Part shown: positions 16,777-26,375 of the stretch, piece by piece
Numbering within the stretch: the first letter of the stretch is position 1
How the letters are laid out: the number at the start of each line of letters is the position of its first letter
Source of the DNA: Nonomuraea solani
GTDB taxonomy: Bacteria > Actinomycetota > Actinomycetes > Streptosporangiales > Streptosporangiaceae
Direction: 5' to 3'
Assembly: GCF_900108335.1 (NCBI RefSeq)
Contig: NZ_FNVT01000013.1
Location: 248,001 to 312,000, forward strand
DNA length: 64,000 bases
Made by a program: the position numbers and the translations under genes
The notes under the pieces: model-generated
The model's database searches: none
Seen by the model: the letters and a program-made list of their open reading frames with translations, nothing else
Told to the model about the DNA's origin: nothing

Positions 16777-16832
16777 TTTAGGTTCGCGCAGGAGCGCGCA
16801 AGAACCTAAAAATTTCTTGTAGGAGTTAGACT
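16777..16832 (+). promoter_or_regulatory. Hairpin plus -10 element for a leaderless abiEi transcript
   Basis: A 9-bp inverted repeat (16777-16785 with 16802-16810) with an inner GCGC pairing lies before the antitoxin gene. It is followed by TAGACT at 16827-16832. Six bases separate this -10-like box from the GTG start at 16839, the spacing of a leaderless mRNA. The rest of the 294-nt gap 16545-16838 is AT-rich and divergent, holding no gene. Confidence 0.45.
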
Positions 16833-16838
16833 GACGGT

Positions 16839-17441
16839 GTGGAGCCAGGCGAAGACACGCCCCGGACGCGGCTGTGGCGGAGGGCGGCGCGCCAGCGCGG
16901 CTACTTCACCTCGGCGCAAGCCCTGGAAGACGGCTACTCGTATCAGTCGCAGTATTACCAGCTGCACCGCGGCCACTGGACCCGCGTCGGCCATGGCATC
17001 CACCGCTTCCGCGAGTTCACCGACCTTCCGGCGGGAGAGCATGATCATCTGGTTCGCTGGATCATGTGGAGCCGCGGCCGAGCGGTGATCTCCCACACCA
17101 CGGCGCTCAGCGTGCACGGTTTGGGCATCGCGAATCCCGCCCCGATCCATCTCACGGTCCCGCCCGGTTTCCGCCGGCGAGACTCCTCCGTGATTCTCCA
17201 TCCGGCGCGACTGACCGAGGATGATGTTGAGGAGCATGAGGGGTTCCGGGTGACGAGACCGCTACGTGCCCTCGCGGAGTCGGCCGAAGACGGCGCCGGC
17301 CAGGACGTGGTCGACGCCGCCGTCATGGAGTTGCTCGATCGCGGCCTGGCGACCAGGAGCCAGTTGCTCACGGCCGCCCAGCGAGTCGGCGTCCGGGCCG
17401 AACTTGCGGTTGAGCGAGCCGTTCGCGCGGAGCTCACATGA
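16839..17441 (+). CDS. AbiEi-type antitoxin (type IV toxin-antitoxin / abortive infection)
   Basis: A 200-residue AbiEi-like protein. The N-terminal winged helix (RAARQRGYFTSAQALEDGYS, YYQLHRGHWTRVGHGIHRF) and the central motif WIMWSRGRAVISHTTALSVH and VHGLGIANPAPIHLTVP are typical of the actinobacterial AbiEi branch. AbiEi is the DNA-binding antitoxin that represses abiE and counteracts the AbiEii nucleotidyltransferase. Its TGA overlaps the ATG of the expected toxin gene (ATGA), but that gene is truncated here. An intact antitoxin without a working toxin would persist only as a regulator or relic. Confidence 0.82.
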   Translation: MEPGEDTPRTRLWRRAARQRGYFTSAQALEDGYSYQSQYYQLHRGHWTRVGHGIHRFREFTDLPAGEHDHLVRWIMWSRGRAVISHTTALSVHGLGIANPAPIHLTVPPGFRRRDSSVILHPARLTEDDVEEHEGFRVTRPLRALAESAEDGAGQDVVDAAVMELLDRGLATRSQLLTAAQRVGVRAELAVERAVRAELT

Positions 17442-17665
17442 TCCGCTACGCCGGTCCGGTCGATCTCGGGCGAGCTCTGGAAGCCCGGCTCAAGACCCAG
17501 GCCGACCGATGCGGAAGCGACCTCGGCCGACTGCTTCCCTCGTGGAAGGCCGACTGCCCCACACTGGCCGAGGGCCTCACCCAGGCCGGCGCAGATCTCA
17601 CCGACGGGCTCTGCCCGCTGCGTGGCTTCTGGGCACGAGCGCGGGAAACCGCCCAGGTCGGCTGA
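17438..17665 (+). pseudogene. Truncated AbiEii-like toxin remnant
   Basis: The frame opens with MIRYAGPVDLGRALEARLK then TQADRCGSDLGRL, the usual first ~33 residues of actinobacterial AbiEii toxins. It continues into 42 residues with no family resemblance and stops at 17663-17665. The catalytic nucleotidyltransferase motifs (GG-hydrophobic-AL..R..., D-x-D) that should follow are missing, so at least 200 residues are lost. The next gene is convergent and starts 17 nt away, so a deletion joining unrelated sequence is likely. Confidence 0.65.
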
Positions 17666-17681
17666 GCCCTCGAGATCAGCG

Positions 17682-18275
17682 TCAGTCGTCGCTCGCGTCC
17701 AGCAGTTCCAGGTAGCCCTGGACCGCCTCCCAGAGGTGGTGCTCCGGGTAGCGGCCGATCCCCCGGTGCTCCCGCCGCCACCGGCGGTCCCAGTACGAGT
17801 CGTGCACGGTCCGCAGATGCTCCAGCGCCGTCCGCAGCTCGTCGGCGATCTGCGCCCGCTCCTTGCCCGCCTCCGGCACTGGGCCGCGCGGCAGGTCGAA
17901 GCGGCGCTGGGCCAGCGCGTCGAGTACGTCCTGGTCCGGGCCGTCCAGCGACCAGAACCGGACCGGGTCGCGGATGACATGGTTCGCGACGGGATCGTCG
18001 CGGGAGCGCCACCAGTAGGTGACCCCGCCCTTGTCCAGCCGCAGGAAGTCGACCAGCCACGCGGTGCCGGGCGGCTGGGTGCCCCAGGAGACCTGGTCCG
18101 GTGGCAGGTTGAGCACGAAGACGGCCTCGATGACCTCGATCGGGTCGGCTCCGGTCAGCAGGTCGCCGAACACGTACGCCTCGCGCAGGAACGGCTCCTC
18201 CGCCGGTACGCGTCTCGTCTGCTCGCACGCCGCGGCCAGCATCCGCAACCGCTCCACCGCCCGCCCGTACCGCAT
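17682..18275 (-). CDS. Hypothetical protein, DUF7711-like
   Basis: A 197-residue soluble protein. Recognisable stretches are RYGRAVERLRMLAAACEQ, FLREAYVFGDLLTGADPIEV, VVLNLPPDQVSWG-type text, WLVDFLRLDKGGVTYWWRS and a C-terminal LWEAVQGYLELLDA. Together they resemble the actinobacterial DUF7711 family as I remember it. No signal peptide, membrane segment or catalytic motif is visible; Trp and Arg are abundant. The ATG at 18275 is near the first in-frame start, and no strong RBS is visible. It is convergent with the abiE remnant and divergent from the DGPF-ECF42 pair. Function is unknown. Confidence 0.65.
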   Translation of the reverse strand: MRYGRAVERLRMLAAACEQTRRVPAEEPFLREAYVFGDLLTGADPIEVIEAVFVLNLPPDQVSWGTQPPGTAWLVDFLRLDKGGVTYWWRSRDDPVANHVIRDPVRFWSLDGPDQDVLDALAQRRFDLPRGPVPEAGKERAQIADELRTALEHLRTVHDSYWDRRWRREHRGIGRYPEHHLWEAVQGYLELLDASDD

Positions 18276-18330
18276 CCGACCAGCCTAGGACAGCCGTCGC
18301 GAGAAACCTGGATCTAATCTTGGCGGGAGC

Positions 18331-18356
18331 TGTCGAATCCGCGCCGGCCGTCCGAC
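18331..18356 (+). promoter_or_regulatory. ECF42-type promoter of the DGPF-sigma operon
   Basis: TGTCGA at 18331-18336, then 16 nt, then CGAC at 18353-18356, 42 nt before the DGPF gene start. A bipartite TGTCGA / CGA(C/T) motif upstream of dgpf genes is what has been reported for ECF42 sigma factors in Streptomyces. The operon encodes such a sigma factor, so autoregulation is the natural inference. Confidence 0.7.
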
Positions 18357-18398
18357 GTAAGGGTGTAAGGACGAAGCGCCACCGAAAGGAACCCCCCG

Positions 18399-18749
18399 AT
18401 GGCCCAGTACGCGATCCTGCTGTTCGTTCCCGCCCCCGCCGACGCCGACGACCTGTCCGAGGAGGCGCGCCAGGCGCATCAGCGGCACGGCGACGAGGTG
18501 GGGGACGCCATGGTCACGGCGTTCGCGCTCCAGCCCAGCACGACGGCGACCTCGATCCGCGGCGACGTCATGACGGACGGGCCCTTCCTGGACGCCAAGG
18601 AGGTCGTGGCCGGCTTCTACGTGATCGAGGCCCCGGACCTCGACGCCGCCCTGGAAATCGCCCAGCGCAACCCCGCCACCCGGCAGGGCGGCGGCGTCGA
18701 GGTCCGCCCGGTCGCCTCCGGCTTCGTCAGACCACCCACCGCCGAATGA
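18399..18749 (+). CDS. DGPF (YCII-related) domain protein
   Basis: A 116-residue alpha-beta barrel protein of the YCII-related/DGPF type. It holds the name-giving motif in VMTDGPFLDAKEVVAGFYVI, the FALQPSTTATSIRGD strand, and the C-terminal NPATRQGGGVEVRPV. These proteins are the standard genomic partners and regulon members of ECF42 sigma factors; a biochemical activity is not established. AAAGGA lies 12 nt before the ATG at 18399. Its stop overlaps the ATG of the sigma gene (ATGA), so the two are translationally coupled and both lie behind the ECF42-type promoter at 18331. Confidence 0.9.
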   Translation: MAQYAILLFVPAPADADDLSEEARQAHQRHGDEVGDAMVTAFALQPSTTATSIRGDVMTDGPFLDAKEVVAGFYVIEAPDLDAALEIAQRNPATRQGGGVEVRPVASGFVRPPTAE

Positions 18750-20410
18750 CAGATCCGGAGAGGGCCGAGCGAACGACCATGGACGCGCGTGCGGTGCAGC
18801 GGGCGGCCGTGGACGCGGGCAAGGTGCAGCGAGCGGCCATGGACGCGGGCGAGCTAGAGCGGGCGGCTGACGAGGCGGACACCAGCGAGGCCCGGCAGTC
18901 CGGCGCGAACGCGCATGAGGTCCAGCAGGCCCTCGCGGACGCGGACACGGCGCGGGGTGCCGCCGAGGACGTGCGCGGCGTCGAGCATGCCGACGTGGAG
19001 GCGCACGAGGCCCAGCGAGCGGGCCAGGGCCTGCGGGCCGTCGCGGACGCACACGACGTCGAGGCGACGGACCAGGACGCGGACCAGGACGCGGACCAGG
19101 ACGCGGACTGGGGCCGGCGGGTCGTCACGAGCACACGCGAGGTCGACGACCAAGCAGGCCCAGGCGCGGCCCTGACCCAACGGGCCGTCGCGGAGGCGCA
19201 CCGTCAGGGGTGGGCTCTGGTGCTGGCCGCGACGGCGCGGGTGGCCGGGGATCTGGATCTGGCCGAGGAGTGTGTCCAGGAGGCGTACGCGGCGGCGCTC
19301 GTGAGCTGGGCCCGCGACGGGATCCCCGCCACCCCGGCCGCCTGGCTCACGACCACCGCCAAACGACGGGCGATGGACGCGGTACGCCGCGAGCGGGTGT
19401 TCCGCTCGAAGCTGCCGTTGCTGGTGGAGCCCGAGGAGACGGCGGACGAGGAGGTGGCGATGAACCGACCGGTCGAGGAGGACGCCGTACCGGACGAGCG
19501 ACTGCGGCTGATCTTCATGTGCTGCCACCCGGCACTGGCCCAGGAGGCGCAGCTCGCCCTCACGCTGCGACTGGTGTGCGGGGTGCCGACCGGGGACGTC
19601 GCCAAGGCGTTCCTGGTGTCGGAGACGACGATGGCGGCCCGGCTGACCAGGGCGAAGAAGAAGATCTCGGCCGCCAGGATCCCGTACCGGGTGCCGGGCG
19701 CGGCCGCGCTGCCGGACCGGCTCCGGGCGGTCCTGGGGGTGATCCACCTGCTGTTCACCGCCGGGTACACCGCTCCCTCAGGCGCCACGCTCATGCGTAC
19801 CGACCTGGTGGACCAGGCGCTGCACCTGGCCCGCATGCTGCGCGAGCTGATGCCCGACGAGCGGGAGGTCTGGGGCCTGCTCGCCCTGCTGCTGGTCACC
19901 GACGCCCGCCGCGCCACCAGGACCGACGCCGAGGGCCGGCTGCTGCGCCTTGAGGATCAGGACCGGTCGCTGTGGGACGCGGCCGCGATCGCGGAGGCGC
20001 ACGACCTCATCGTGGACGGCCTGCGCGGCGGACGGCCCGGACGGTACGTGCTGCAGGCCGCCATCGCGTCGGTGTACGCCGAGGCGCCCGACTTCGAGCA
20101 CACGGACTGGCCGCAGATCGTGACGTTGTACGACGAACTGCTGCGCGTCTGGCCGTCACCCGTGGTGGCACTGAACCGCACCGTGGCGCTCGCGCGGACT
20201 CAGGGGCCCGCGCGAGCCCTGGCGGAGGTCGAGGAGCTGGAACGGGACGGCCGGCTGGCGGGCTACCAGTACCTCCCGGCCATCAAAGCCGACCTGCTAC
20301 GCCGCCTGGGCCGCCCCACCGAAGCCGCCACCGCCTACCGGGAAGCCATGGCACTCACCGAAAACGAGGCCGAACGCCACTTCCTGACCGACCGCCTGGC
20401 CGACCTCTAA
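18746..20410 (+). CDS. ECF42-type sigma factor with an unusual ~145-residue N-terminal extension
   Basis: A 554-residue product from the ATG that overlaps the DGPF stop. Residues ~146-554 are a normal ECF42 sigma: region 2 (GDLDLAEECVQEAYAAALVSW), the CCHPAL segment, region 4 (GVPTGDVAKAFLVSETTMAA) and the C-terminal helical repeat domain (FTAGYTAPSG, PSPVVALNRTVALAR, LLRRLGRPTEAATAYREAM). Residues 1-145 are Ala/Asp/Glu/Arg-rich quasi-repeats (MDARAVQRAAVDAGKVQRAA, MDAGELERAADEAD) ending in DADQDADQDAD. The other ECF42-like sigma in this window lacks such an extension. A shorter protein from a later start cannot be excluded, but the coupled start supports translation of the extension. Confidence 0.82.
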   Translation: MTDPERAERTTMDARAVQRAAVDAGKVQRAAMDAGELERAADEADTSEARQSGANAHEVQQALADADTARGAAEDVRGVEHADVEAHEAQRAGQGLRAVADAHDVEATDQDADQDADQDADWGRRVVTSTREVDDQAGPGAALTQRAVAEAHRQGWALVLAATARVAGDLDLAEECVQEAYAAALVSWARDGIPATPAAWLTTTAKRRAMDAVRRERVFRSKLPLLVEPEETADEEVAMNRPVEEDAVPDERLRLIFMCCHPALAQEAQLALTLRLVCGVPTGDVAKAFLVSETTMAARLTRAKKKISAARIPYRVPGAAALPDRLRAVLGVIHLLFTAGYTAPSGATLMRTDLVDQALHLARMLRELMPDEREVWGLLALLLVTDARRATRTDAEGRLLRLEDQDRSLWDAAAIAEAHDLIVDGLRGGRPGRYVLQAAIASVYAEAPDFEHTDWPQIVTLYDELLRVWPSPVVALNRTVALARTQGPARALAEVEELERDGRLAGYQYLPAIKADLLRRLGRPTEAATAYREAMALTENEAERHFLTDRLADL

Positions 20411-20728
20411 CGCCACCACCACCCGACTACAGCATCGCAGCGCCTGGCCGCCCGCCGCGGCTCACCTACCCGCCGCAAGACCGCTGACGGCACCCGTCCC
20501 CGCCACGAAACCGCCGACCACACCCACCCACCGCAACCGCATGGCCGGCCGATGTCCGGCCGACACCCGGCGCCCAACATCCCTGTGCCCGGAGCCCAAA
20601 CTAGGGCACGCCGGGGGCATAGAGGCCGGGAGCCAGGCACCGAGAGCCGGGAGGGCCGGGCAGCCGGGAGCGTGCAAAGGTACCGGAAGACCCGAGGTCC
20701 TGGTGGCGTACCGAGGGTCGGAAAACCG

Positions 20729-20762
20729 TACGGCCCGCACTCCCAAGAGAGTGCGGGCCGTA
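20729..20762. terminator. Terminator hairpin downstream of groEL
   Basis: A 13-bp GC-rich stem (20730-20742 with 20749-20761) with a 6-nt loop, 17 nt beyond the groEL stop. It probably serves the minus-strand groEL and perhaps the convergent sigma operon too. The rest of the 368-nt gap 20411-20778 is GC-rich with short self-complementary GGCCGG runs; I see no gene in it. Confidence 0.7.
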
Positions 20763-20778
20763 ACGGATGTGAGGCAGG

Positions 20779-22398
<1,620 letters not shown>

Positions 22399-22468
22399 GC
22401 TGAAAGTCCTCTCCTGGCGTCGAAAGCCCCGGCCGCCTCAAGAGCGCCCGGGGCCCGACACAACCGGC

Positions 22469-22780
22469 TTACTTCTCGATGATCGCGAGAACATCGCGGG
22501 CGGAGAGCACGAGGTACTCCTCGCCGCCGTACTTGACCTCGGTGCCGCCGTACTTGCTGTAGAGGACGATGTCGCCCTCGGAGACGTCGAGCGGAATCCG
22601 CTTGTCGCCGTCCTCATCCCAGTTGCCGGGGCCCACCGCGAGGACCTTGCCCTCTTGCGGCTTCTCCTTGGCGGTGTCTGGGATGACCAGGCCGGAAGCG
22701 GTGGTCTGCTCGGCCTCAAGCGGCTGAACCACAATGCGGTCGCCGAGCGGCTTAACGGGAACCTTGGTGGCGGTCGTCAC
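22469..22780 (-). CDS. groES: Co-chaperonin GroES
   Basis: A 103-residue ring co-chaperonin that caps GroEL. Typical text is VKPLGDRIVVQPLEAEQTTA, SGLVIPDTAKEKPQEGKVLA (mobile loop) and the C-terminal VLSARDVLAIIEK. GTG at 22780 follows GGGGAGGTCC. First gene of groES-groEL, with a consensus vegetative promoter and a CIRCE operator 90-150 nt upstream. Confidence 0.97.
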   Translation of the reverse strand: MTTATKVPVKPLGDRIVVQPLEAEQTTASGLVIPDTAKEKPQEGKVLAVGPGNWDEDGDKRIPLDVSEGDIVLYSKYGGTEVKYGGEEYLVLSARDVLAIIEK

Positions 22781-22868
22781 GATCGGACCTCCCCTTCAGA
22801 TTGAAAGATCTAGAAGAGGCGACCAGCTGGGCCTGCCGTCGCGGGTGTCAGACCTGCCTCGTCGCACG

Positions 22869-22895
22869 TTGGCACTCTCAAGGGGAGAGTGCCAA
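22869..22895. promoter_or_regulatory. CIRCE element (HrcA operator)
   Basis: TTGGCACTC, nine bases, GAGTGCCAA: a perfect 9-9-9 inverted repeat that matches the CIRCE consensus except for G/C at the third position of each arm. It lies at the expected start of the groESL transcript, so HrcA repression with heat induction is expected. Confidence 0.95.
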
Positions 22896-22900
22896 CAGGA

Positions 22901-22929
22901 AACATATGCAAGCGGGGCTTGACAGTCAA
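22901..22929 (-). promoter_or_regulatory. Vegetative promoter of groES-groEL
   Basis: On the minus strand, TTGACT (22924-22929), 17 nt, TATGTT (22901-22906). The predicted start point falls at the edge of the CIRCE element, as in other HrcA-controlled groESL operons. Confidence 0.85.
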
Positions 22930-23083
22930 CACGAACGCGTCTGCTCTGAGCGATCAGACCCGGAACCCCCCGGCCGCGATCGGTTTCGCCAAGTCTCCCA
23001 CGTGCGTGAACGTCCGCCGCCGCACCACGCCGCGCCACCGGACGACACAAGACCGGTCCGCCGTCGCGCTAACGTCAGGTGAC

Positions 23084-24250
23084 GTGGACCTCGACGCCTT
23101 CACCGAGTTGCTGACCCCGCGCGGGCAGCGCGCTCTCGCGGAGGCCGGGGAGCTGGCGGGCGCCGATCCGGTGGCCGCCGCCACCACCCTGCGCAAGACG
23201 TACGACGCCACCCTCACCTCCGCCGCCCTCACCCAGGCGGGGCTCAGGGAGCGGGCCAGGGCCAAGTTCGGCCAGGACGCGGGGGTGATGTATTTCACGC
23301 CGCACGGCCTCGAACAGTCCACCCGGGCGGAGGTCGCCGAGCACCGCGCCCGCCGCCTGCTCGAAGCGTTCCCCGGCGCCCCCAAGGTGGTGGACGCCTG
23401 CTGCGGGATCGGCGGCGACCTGCTCGCCCTGGCCCGGGCCGGCTGCGCCGTGACGGCCGTGGACACCGACCCGCTGACCGTCGCCGTGGCCAGGGCCAAC
23501 GCCGAGGCGCTCGGCCTGGAGGCCACGGTGACCGTCGCGGACGCGGCCGATGTGCGTCCCGAGGACTACGACGTGCTCTTCGCCGACCCGGCCCGGCGGA
23601 CGAGCAGGGGCAGGACGTTCGATCCCCTGGCCTACTCGCCGCCCTGGCCCGTGGTGCTCGACCTGCTCTCGCGGGCCGGGCTGGCGTGTCTCAAGGTCGC
23701 CCCCGGCATCCCGTACGAGTTCATCCCCGAGGGCGCCGAGGCCGAGTGGGTGTCGTACAAGGGCGAGGTCAAGGAGGCCACGATCTGGACCGGCCGTGAG
23801 GCGGCCCGCCGCGCCACCCTGCTGCCCGGCGGTCACACCATGACGGCGACCGGCGTCCAAGCCCCGGTCGGCCCCACCGGGCGCTACGTCTACGAGCCCG
23901 ACGGCGCGGCCATCCGCGCGCACCTCGTCGGCGAGGTGGCCGAGATCGTCGGCGGCCGCCTGCTCGACCCGATGATCGCCTACATCGCGGCCGACGACCC
24001 GGTGGACACCCCATGGGCCACCAGATACGAAGTAGAAGACGTGCTCCCTTTTTCCCTGAAAAAGCTCCGCACCGCCCTCCGCGAGCGACAAATCGGGAAT
24101 GTCACGATCAAAAAGCGCGGCTCCGCTCTCGACATCGAACGCCTGCGCGCCGATTTGCGCCTCAAAGGCGACAATTCTTCGGTAATAATCCTTACCAGGA
24201 TCATAGACCGCCCTTCGGTTCTCATCTGCAGACCCCTCTCACCTGCCTGA
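23084..24250 (+). CDS. Class I SAM-dependent methyltransferase with C-terminal THUMP-like domain
   Basis: A 388-residue protein. The N-terminal helical part (DAFTELLTPRGQRALAEAGE) is followed by a Rossmann methyltransferase core with SAM motif VVDACCGIGGDLLALA (~100-113), the acidic VDTDPLTVAVARANAE, and LFADPARR where DPPY/NPPY would be. A C-terminal THUMP-like domain ends the protein (FSLKKLRTALRERQIGNVTI, KKRGSALDIERLRADLRLKG). Such proteins are widespread in actinobacteria and are presumed to methylate RNA or another large substrate; the target is not known. The GTG at 23084 is chosen because homologues begin (V/M)DLDAF at this point; the RBS is weak. The last 250 bp are noticeably more AT-rich. 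Confidence 0.82.
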   Translation: MDLDAFTELLTPRGQRALAEAGELAGADPVAAATTLRKTYDATLTSAALTQAGLRERARAKFGQDAGVMYFTPHGLEQSTRAEVAEHRARRLLEAFPGAPKVVDACCGIGGDLLALARAGCAVTAVDTDPLTVAVARANAEALGLEATVTVADAADVRPEDYDVLFADPARRTSRGRTFDPLAYSPPWPVVLDLLSRAGLACLKVAPGIPYEFIPEGAEAEWVSYKGEVKEATIWTGREAARRATLLPGGHTMTATGVQAPVGPTGRYVYEPDGAAIRAHLVGEVAEIVGGRLLDPMIAYIAADDPVDTPWATRYEVEDVLPFSLKKLRTALRERQIGNVTIKKRGSALDIERLRADLRLKGDNSSVIILTRIIDRPSVLICRPLSPA

Positions 24251-24444
24251 ACCGTCAAATCGGTCATTCTCCCGTTAACCGCGATCTTTCACTTCACCCC
24301 TGACGGACCTTGATCGAAAGGCTAAGGTGGGCGGGCGGGAGTTCTCCCCCCTAATGCGGTTTTCCGCGTTTCCGCTCTTTCATCTGCAAACCGGACTTAC
24401 CCCACCGCTGCGCGGCAGACCGTCGGCGAGCGAAGGAGCTTTCG

Positions 24445-26340
24445 GTGGACCATTCCAACCACACCACCCTTCTTCAGGCAGGAGCCCACGCCGCAGTCTC
24501 CGAGAGGATGCGAGACCTGCTCGCCCGGGCCGCCCAGGACCATGTTTACGAGCAGCGCACCCAAGGTGCCGTGCTCGACGAGATACGGCAGCGGCTCGAA
24601 GGCATGGAGTGGCTGCTGCGCGAGGTCCGTGAGCGCGAGCTCGGCGGCCTGAGTGGCACTCTTGAGTCGGTCAGCGGGCGGCTCGACGACATCACCACCA
24701 AGCCGCCGATGTGGGCGGAGGGCCTGGCGCAGCACGTCGAGGCCGTACGCGACCACGTGGACGCCGTCGGCGAGAAGGTGGGCCACGTCGACGCCCGGGT
24801 GACCCCGGTGGCCGAGTTGCCGAGCCTGTGGGCCGACCTGGGCACCGTGGGCGAGGGGGTGGACGAGGCGCTCACCCGCCTGCAGATCGTCCTCGACACC
24901 ACCGACGGCCTCACCAAGGGCATGTCCGAGTTCGCCGCCAAGCTGACCGGCCTCAACTCCAGCATGGAGGCCGCGGCCAGCCGGTTCAGCAGGCTCGACA
25001 AGTCGATGGCGGAGCTGTCCAACCGTACCGACCGGGTCGAGGGCGTGGTCACCGACCTGTCCGAGAGCATCACCGAGCGCCTGGCGGGCACGGCCGAGCA
25101 GGTCGAGGCCGCCGAGCAGCGGTTCACCGCGCGCCTCGACGAGACCGACCAGCGGCTGAGCGGCCTGCTCGACCAGACCGACCAGCGCCTGAGCACCCGG
25201 CTCGACGAGACGGACCGGCGGCTGACCGTCCGCCTCGACGAGACCGGCCAGCGGGTCTCCGCCCGCCTCGACCAGAGCGACCAGGCGGTCGCCGACCGGC
25301 TGGACGAGACCGACCAGCGCCTGGCCAGGGCCCTGCTGGAGGCGGACGAGCGCCTCGCCACCCGCCTCAAGGAGGCCGACGAGCAGCTCACCGGCCACCT
25401 CGGCCTCGTCGAGCAGCGCCTGACCACGCGACTAGATGAGGCCGACCAGCACCTCGCCGTCCAGCTCGGCGAGAGCGAGCAGCGCCTGACGGCCCGGCTC
25501 ACCGGCGTGGACGCCCGGCTCGACCGCGCCGAGGGCCGGCTCGTGGGCCTCGACGGCCGGCTCACCGGCTTCGACAGCCGCCTGGAGTCCGCCGACGAGT
25601 GCCTGGCCGACATCGACACCAGGCTCGACGGCCTCGACGGCCGGATGGGCGGCGTGGACAAGCGGCTCATGTCCGTGGACACCCAGCTCGGCGGGGTCGA
25701 CAAGCGGCTGGGCATCCTCGACGGCCACCTGGGCCGCCACGACGACCGGTTCGACGCGCTCGACGTACGGATCGACGCCCGCTTCACCTCGCTCGACGAG
25801 CGCATTTCCACCACCGACCAGCACCTCAGTGAGGGCGCGACCCGCAGCGAGGGCCGCTTCAACAAGCTCGACAACCAGATCGACGCCATCGACGAGCGCC
25901 TGGTCGAGGCCGAGGAGCATCTGAGCAGCCGCCTTGAGGCGATCGACGGCCAGTTCGGCGGGCTCGACACCCGCTTCAACGGCCTCGACACCCACCTCAA
26001 CGGCCTGGCCACCCGCGCCGAGCAGGCCGGCGAGCACCTGGAGGCGGTCGACGACCGCATCGAGGCCGTCAACCAGCGCGTGGGTCAGCTCCCCACCACG
26101 CTGGCCATCCCCGAGATCGTCCGGTCGCACTCCGGCGAGCAGGCCGAGCGCCTGGTGGCCGCCGCCGACGCGCTCACCGAGCTGGTCAAGTCGCGGCCCG
26201 ACCGCGACGAGCTGGCCGACACGGTCACGGGCATCGTCCAGCCCGCCAGCAACGACCTCAACAAGCGTCTCGGCGCCCTGGAGGAGACCATGCTGGCCCT
26301 GGCCGAGGCCCTGCTGCGCCCGACCAGGGTCAAGGACTGA
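24445..26340 (+). CDS. Long coiled-coil protein with 11-residue (hendecad) repeats
   Basis: A 631-residue soluble protein predicted to be almost wholly alpha-helical. Residues ~1-60 are a distinct helical head. Residues ~230-361 contain twelve consecutive 11-residue repeats of the form RLDETDQRLSx, and ~362-445 switch to 7-residue repeats (RLMSVDT, QLGGVDK, RLGILDG). More irregular heptads follow to ~560, then a C-terminal helical segment (PEIVRSHSGEQAERLVAAAD). It is strongly charged with no cysteine cluster, signal peptide or membrane segment. The GTG start follows GAAGGAG. It is convergent with tsaD and shares a hairpin with it. A cytoskeletal or polar-organisation role (as for Scy/FilP-type proteins of filamentous actinomycetes) is a guess. 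Confidence 0.75.
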   Translation: MDHSNHTTLLQAGAHAAVSERMRDLLARAAQDHVYEQRTQGAVLDEIRQRLEGMEWLLREVRERELGGLSGTLESVSGRLDDITTKPPMWAEGLAQHVEAVRDHVDAVGEKVGHVDARVTPVAELPSLWADLGTVGEGVDEALTRLQIVLDTTDGLTKGMSEFAAKLTGLNSSMEAAASRFSRLDKSMAELSNRTDRVEGVVTDLSESITERLAGTAEQVEAAEQRFTARLDETDQRLSGLLDQTDQRLSTRLDETDRRLTVRLDETGQRVSARLDQSDQAVADRLDETDQRLARALLEADERLATRLKEADEQLTGHLGLVEQRLTTRLDEADQHLAVQLGESEQRLTARLTGVDARLDRAEGRLVGLDGRLTGFDSRLESADECLADIDTRLDGLDGRMGGVDKRLMSVDTQLGGVDKRLGILDGHLGRHDDRFDALDVRIDARFTSLDERISTTDQHLSEGATRSEGRFNKLDNQIDAIDERLVEAEEHLSSRLEAIDGQFGGLDTRFNGLDTHLNGLATRAEQAGEHLEAVDDRIEAVNQRVGQLPTTLAIPEIVRSHSGEQAERLVAAADALTELVKSRPDRDELADTVTGIVQPASNDLNKRLGALEETMLALAEALLRPTRVKD

Positions 26341-26347
26341 CGCGCCG

Positions 26348-26375
26348 AGCCGCCGTCACGGCCGTGACGGCGGCT
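26348..26375. terminator. Bidirectional terminator palindrome
   Basis: A perfect 28-bp inverted repeat (AGCCGCCGTCACGG and its complement) between the convergent coiled-coil and tsaD genes. It overlaps the tsaD stop codon. There is no U-tract. Confidence 0.65.

Noticed and set aside
20411..20728. Small RNA or gene downstream of the second ECF42 sigma
   Set aside because: Only GC-rich low-information sequence with short GGCCGG palindromes; no promoter or frame I could defend.
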